From an uncultured Eggerthellaceae bacterium (GTDB lineage Bacteria; Actinomycetota; Coriobacteriia; Coriobacteriales; Eggerthellaceae): a stretch of 5,480 bases of DNA. Made by a program: the position numbers and the translations under genes. A model generated the notes under the pieces. That model made no database searches and was not told where the DNA came from. It saw nothing but the letters and a program-made list of their open reading frames with translations. Location of the stretch: contig CAJTML010000124.1 in NCBI GenBank assembly GCA_910577495.1, positions 1 through 5,480 on the forward strand, given 5' to 3'. Shown in pieces: positions 4,965 through 5,480 of the stretch; position 1 is the stretch's first letter; each line of letters begins with the position of its first letter.

Positions 4965-5480
4965 AGAACCAGCGCGCGTGGTTGAGGTCAATCCGCTTGG
5001 CAATATGATGACGCCATTGACCGGTGAAGAGCTGATGGCGAACAATCCATACCGCCCGTGGCCTGCGCGTATTACATCCATTACCGATCTGACGCCCACT
5101 GAGAAGCTGTTCGAGTTTCGCCTTATTGACGAGCGCATTCGTGAAGCATTTCGTCATGAGCCGGGTCAGTTTGTGGAACTGTCGCTTTTCGGTGTTGGTG
5201 AGGCGCCGATCTCAATTTCGTCTTCGCCATCAAAGCGTGGCTTCATTGAGTTGTGTGTGCGCCGCGCGGGTCGTTTCACCGAGGCGCTTCACGCCATGCA
5301 GTGTGGTGACATCGTCGGAATTCGCGGGCCGTTTGGACGCGGTTTTCCGTTTGAGCGTATGAAGCATCACGACATTCTGTTGGTTGCTGGTGGTTTGGGT
5401 ATTGCGCCGTTGCGCTCGCTCATCAATAACATTCATGACGAACGCTCGGAATTTGGCAAAGTTACCATCATTTATGGTTC
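4954..5480 (+). CDS. FAD/NAD(P)-binding oxidoreductase subunit, HydG (sulfhydrogenase gamma) / AsrB family, 3' end cut by window edge
   Basis: This subunit should bind FAD and exchange electrons with NAD(P)H, passing them to the iron-sulfur subunit encoded just upstream. The frame is open from ATG 4954 to the right edge (175 residues, no stop). Visible parts are a ferredoxin-reductase-type FAD domain with NPY (31-33), LTPTEKLFEFRL (46-57), PGQFVELSLFGVGEAPISIS (70-89, the flavin-binding PIS), SSP (90-92), ELCVRRAGRFT (99-109) and RGPFGRGFP (124-132). The NAD(P)-binding domain then begins with VAGGLGIAPLRS (144-155). The C-terminal cysteine cluster expected in the family ([2Fe-2S]) lies outside the window. 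A purine-rich Shine-Dalgarno (AAGAAGGG, 4938-4945) sits 8 bases upstream. About 30 residues precede NPY; starts at Met18, Met19 or Met28 (ATG 5035) are possible alternatives. The 11-base overlap suggests translational coupling. Confidence 0.87.
   Translation, partial: MMLREPARVVEVNPLGNMMTPLTGEELMANNPYRPWPARITSITDLTPTEKLFEFRLIDERIREAFRHEPGQFVELSLFGVGEAPISISSSPSKRGFIELCVRRAGRFTEALHAMQCGDIVGIRGPFGRGFPFERMKHHDILLVAGGLGIAPLRSLINNIHDERSEFGKVTIIYG

Noticed and set aside
1..5480. CRISPR array, insertion sequence, tRNA/rRNA gene, phage or defence genes
   Set aside because: I saw no regularly spaced repeats, transposase motifs, terminal repeats or tRNA-like folds; all long conserved frames are explained by housekeeping or redox genes.

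Overview
This is a gene-dense bacterial segment with every gene on the + strand. It holds a 5'-truncated 23S rRNA uracil-C5 methyltransferase, a cytoplasmic cyclophilin-type peptidyl-prolyl isomerase, a membrane-anchored TPR protein, nucleoside diphosphate kinase (ndk), and the first two genes of a redox operon. The redox genes encode an iron-sulfur subunit and an FAD/NAD(P)-binding subunit of the HydB/HydG (sulfhydrogenase beta/gamma) and AsrA/AsrB (anaerobic sulfite reductase) superfamily. The mid-range base composition, an O2-sensitive type of electron-transfer module, the style of the cyclophilin and the use of GTG starts suggest an anaerobic, moderate-GC Gram-positive bacterium. My best guess is a Coriobacteriia actinobacterium, but this is an inference from recall and was not tested.

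Layout. From the left edge to 1177 runs the methyltransferase, whose [4Fe-4S] cysteine motif starts before the first possible in-window start codon, so the gene is cut by the window edge. Bases 1178-1394 are non-coding: a modest terminator for the methyltransferase, an extended -10 promoter (1274-1282), and two tandem perfect hairpins in the leader of the isomerase. The isomerase (1395-1928), TPR protein (1971-3335) and ndk (3372-3782) follow with gaps of 42 and 36 bases and probably form one transcription unit. A small hairpin sits between the TPR gene and ndk.

Bases 3783-3926 are the most unusual stretch. A roughly 76-base rod-like imperfect hairpin is followed by eight T residues and ends only 27 bases before the GTG start of the iron-sulfur subunit gene. 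No convincing promoter is visible between hairpin and gene. The same stretch holds a competing stem (AAACAG/CTGTTT) and an anti-Shine-Dalgarno-like CCTCCTTT that could pair with the next gene's ribosome binding site. It may simply terminate ndk, or it may act as an attenuator or translational switch for the redox operon.

The redox genes overlap by 11 bases (4954-4964), which suggests translational coupling. The second gene is open to the right window edge. Together they would form an electron-transfer module linking NAD(P)H, through FAD and [4Fe-4S] clusters, to a catalytic subunit encoded downstream, outside the window. That subunit (NiFe hydrogenase delta/alpha, siroheme sulfite reductase AsrC, or an Hdr/Flx partner) would decide the real function. 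Nothing here proves a wholly new system; the leader of the redox operon is the best candidate for something undescribed.
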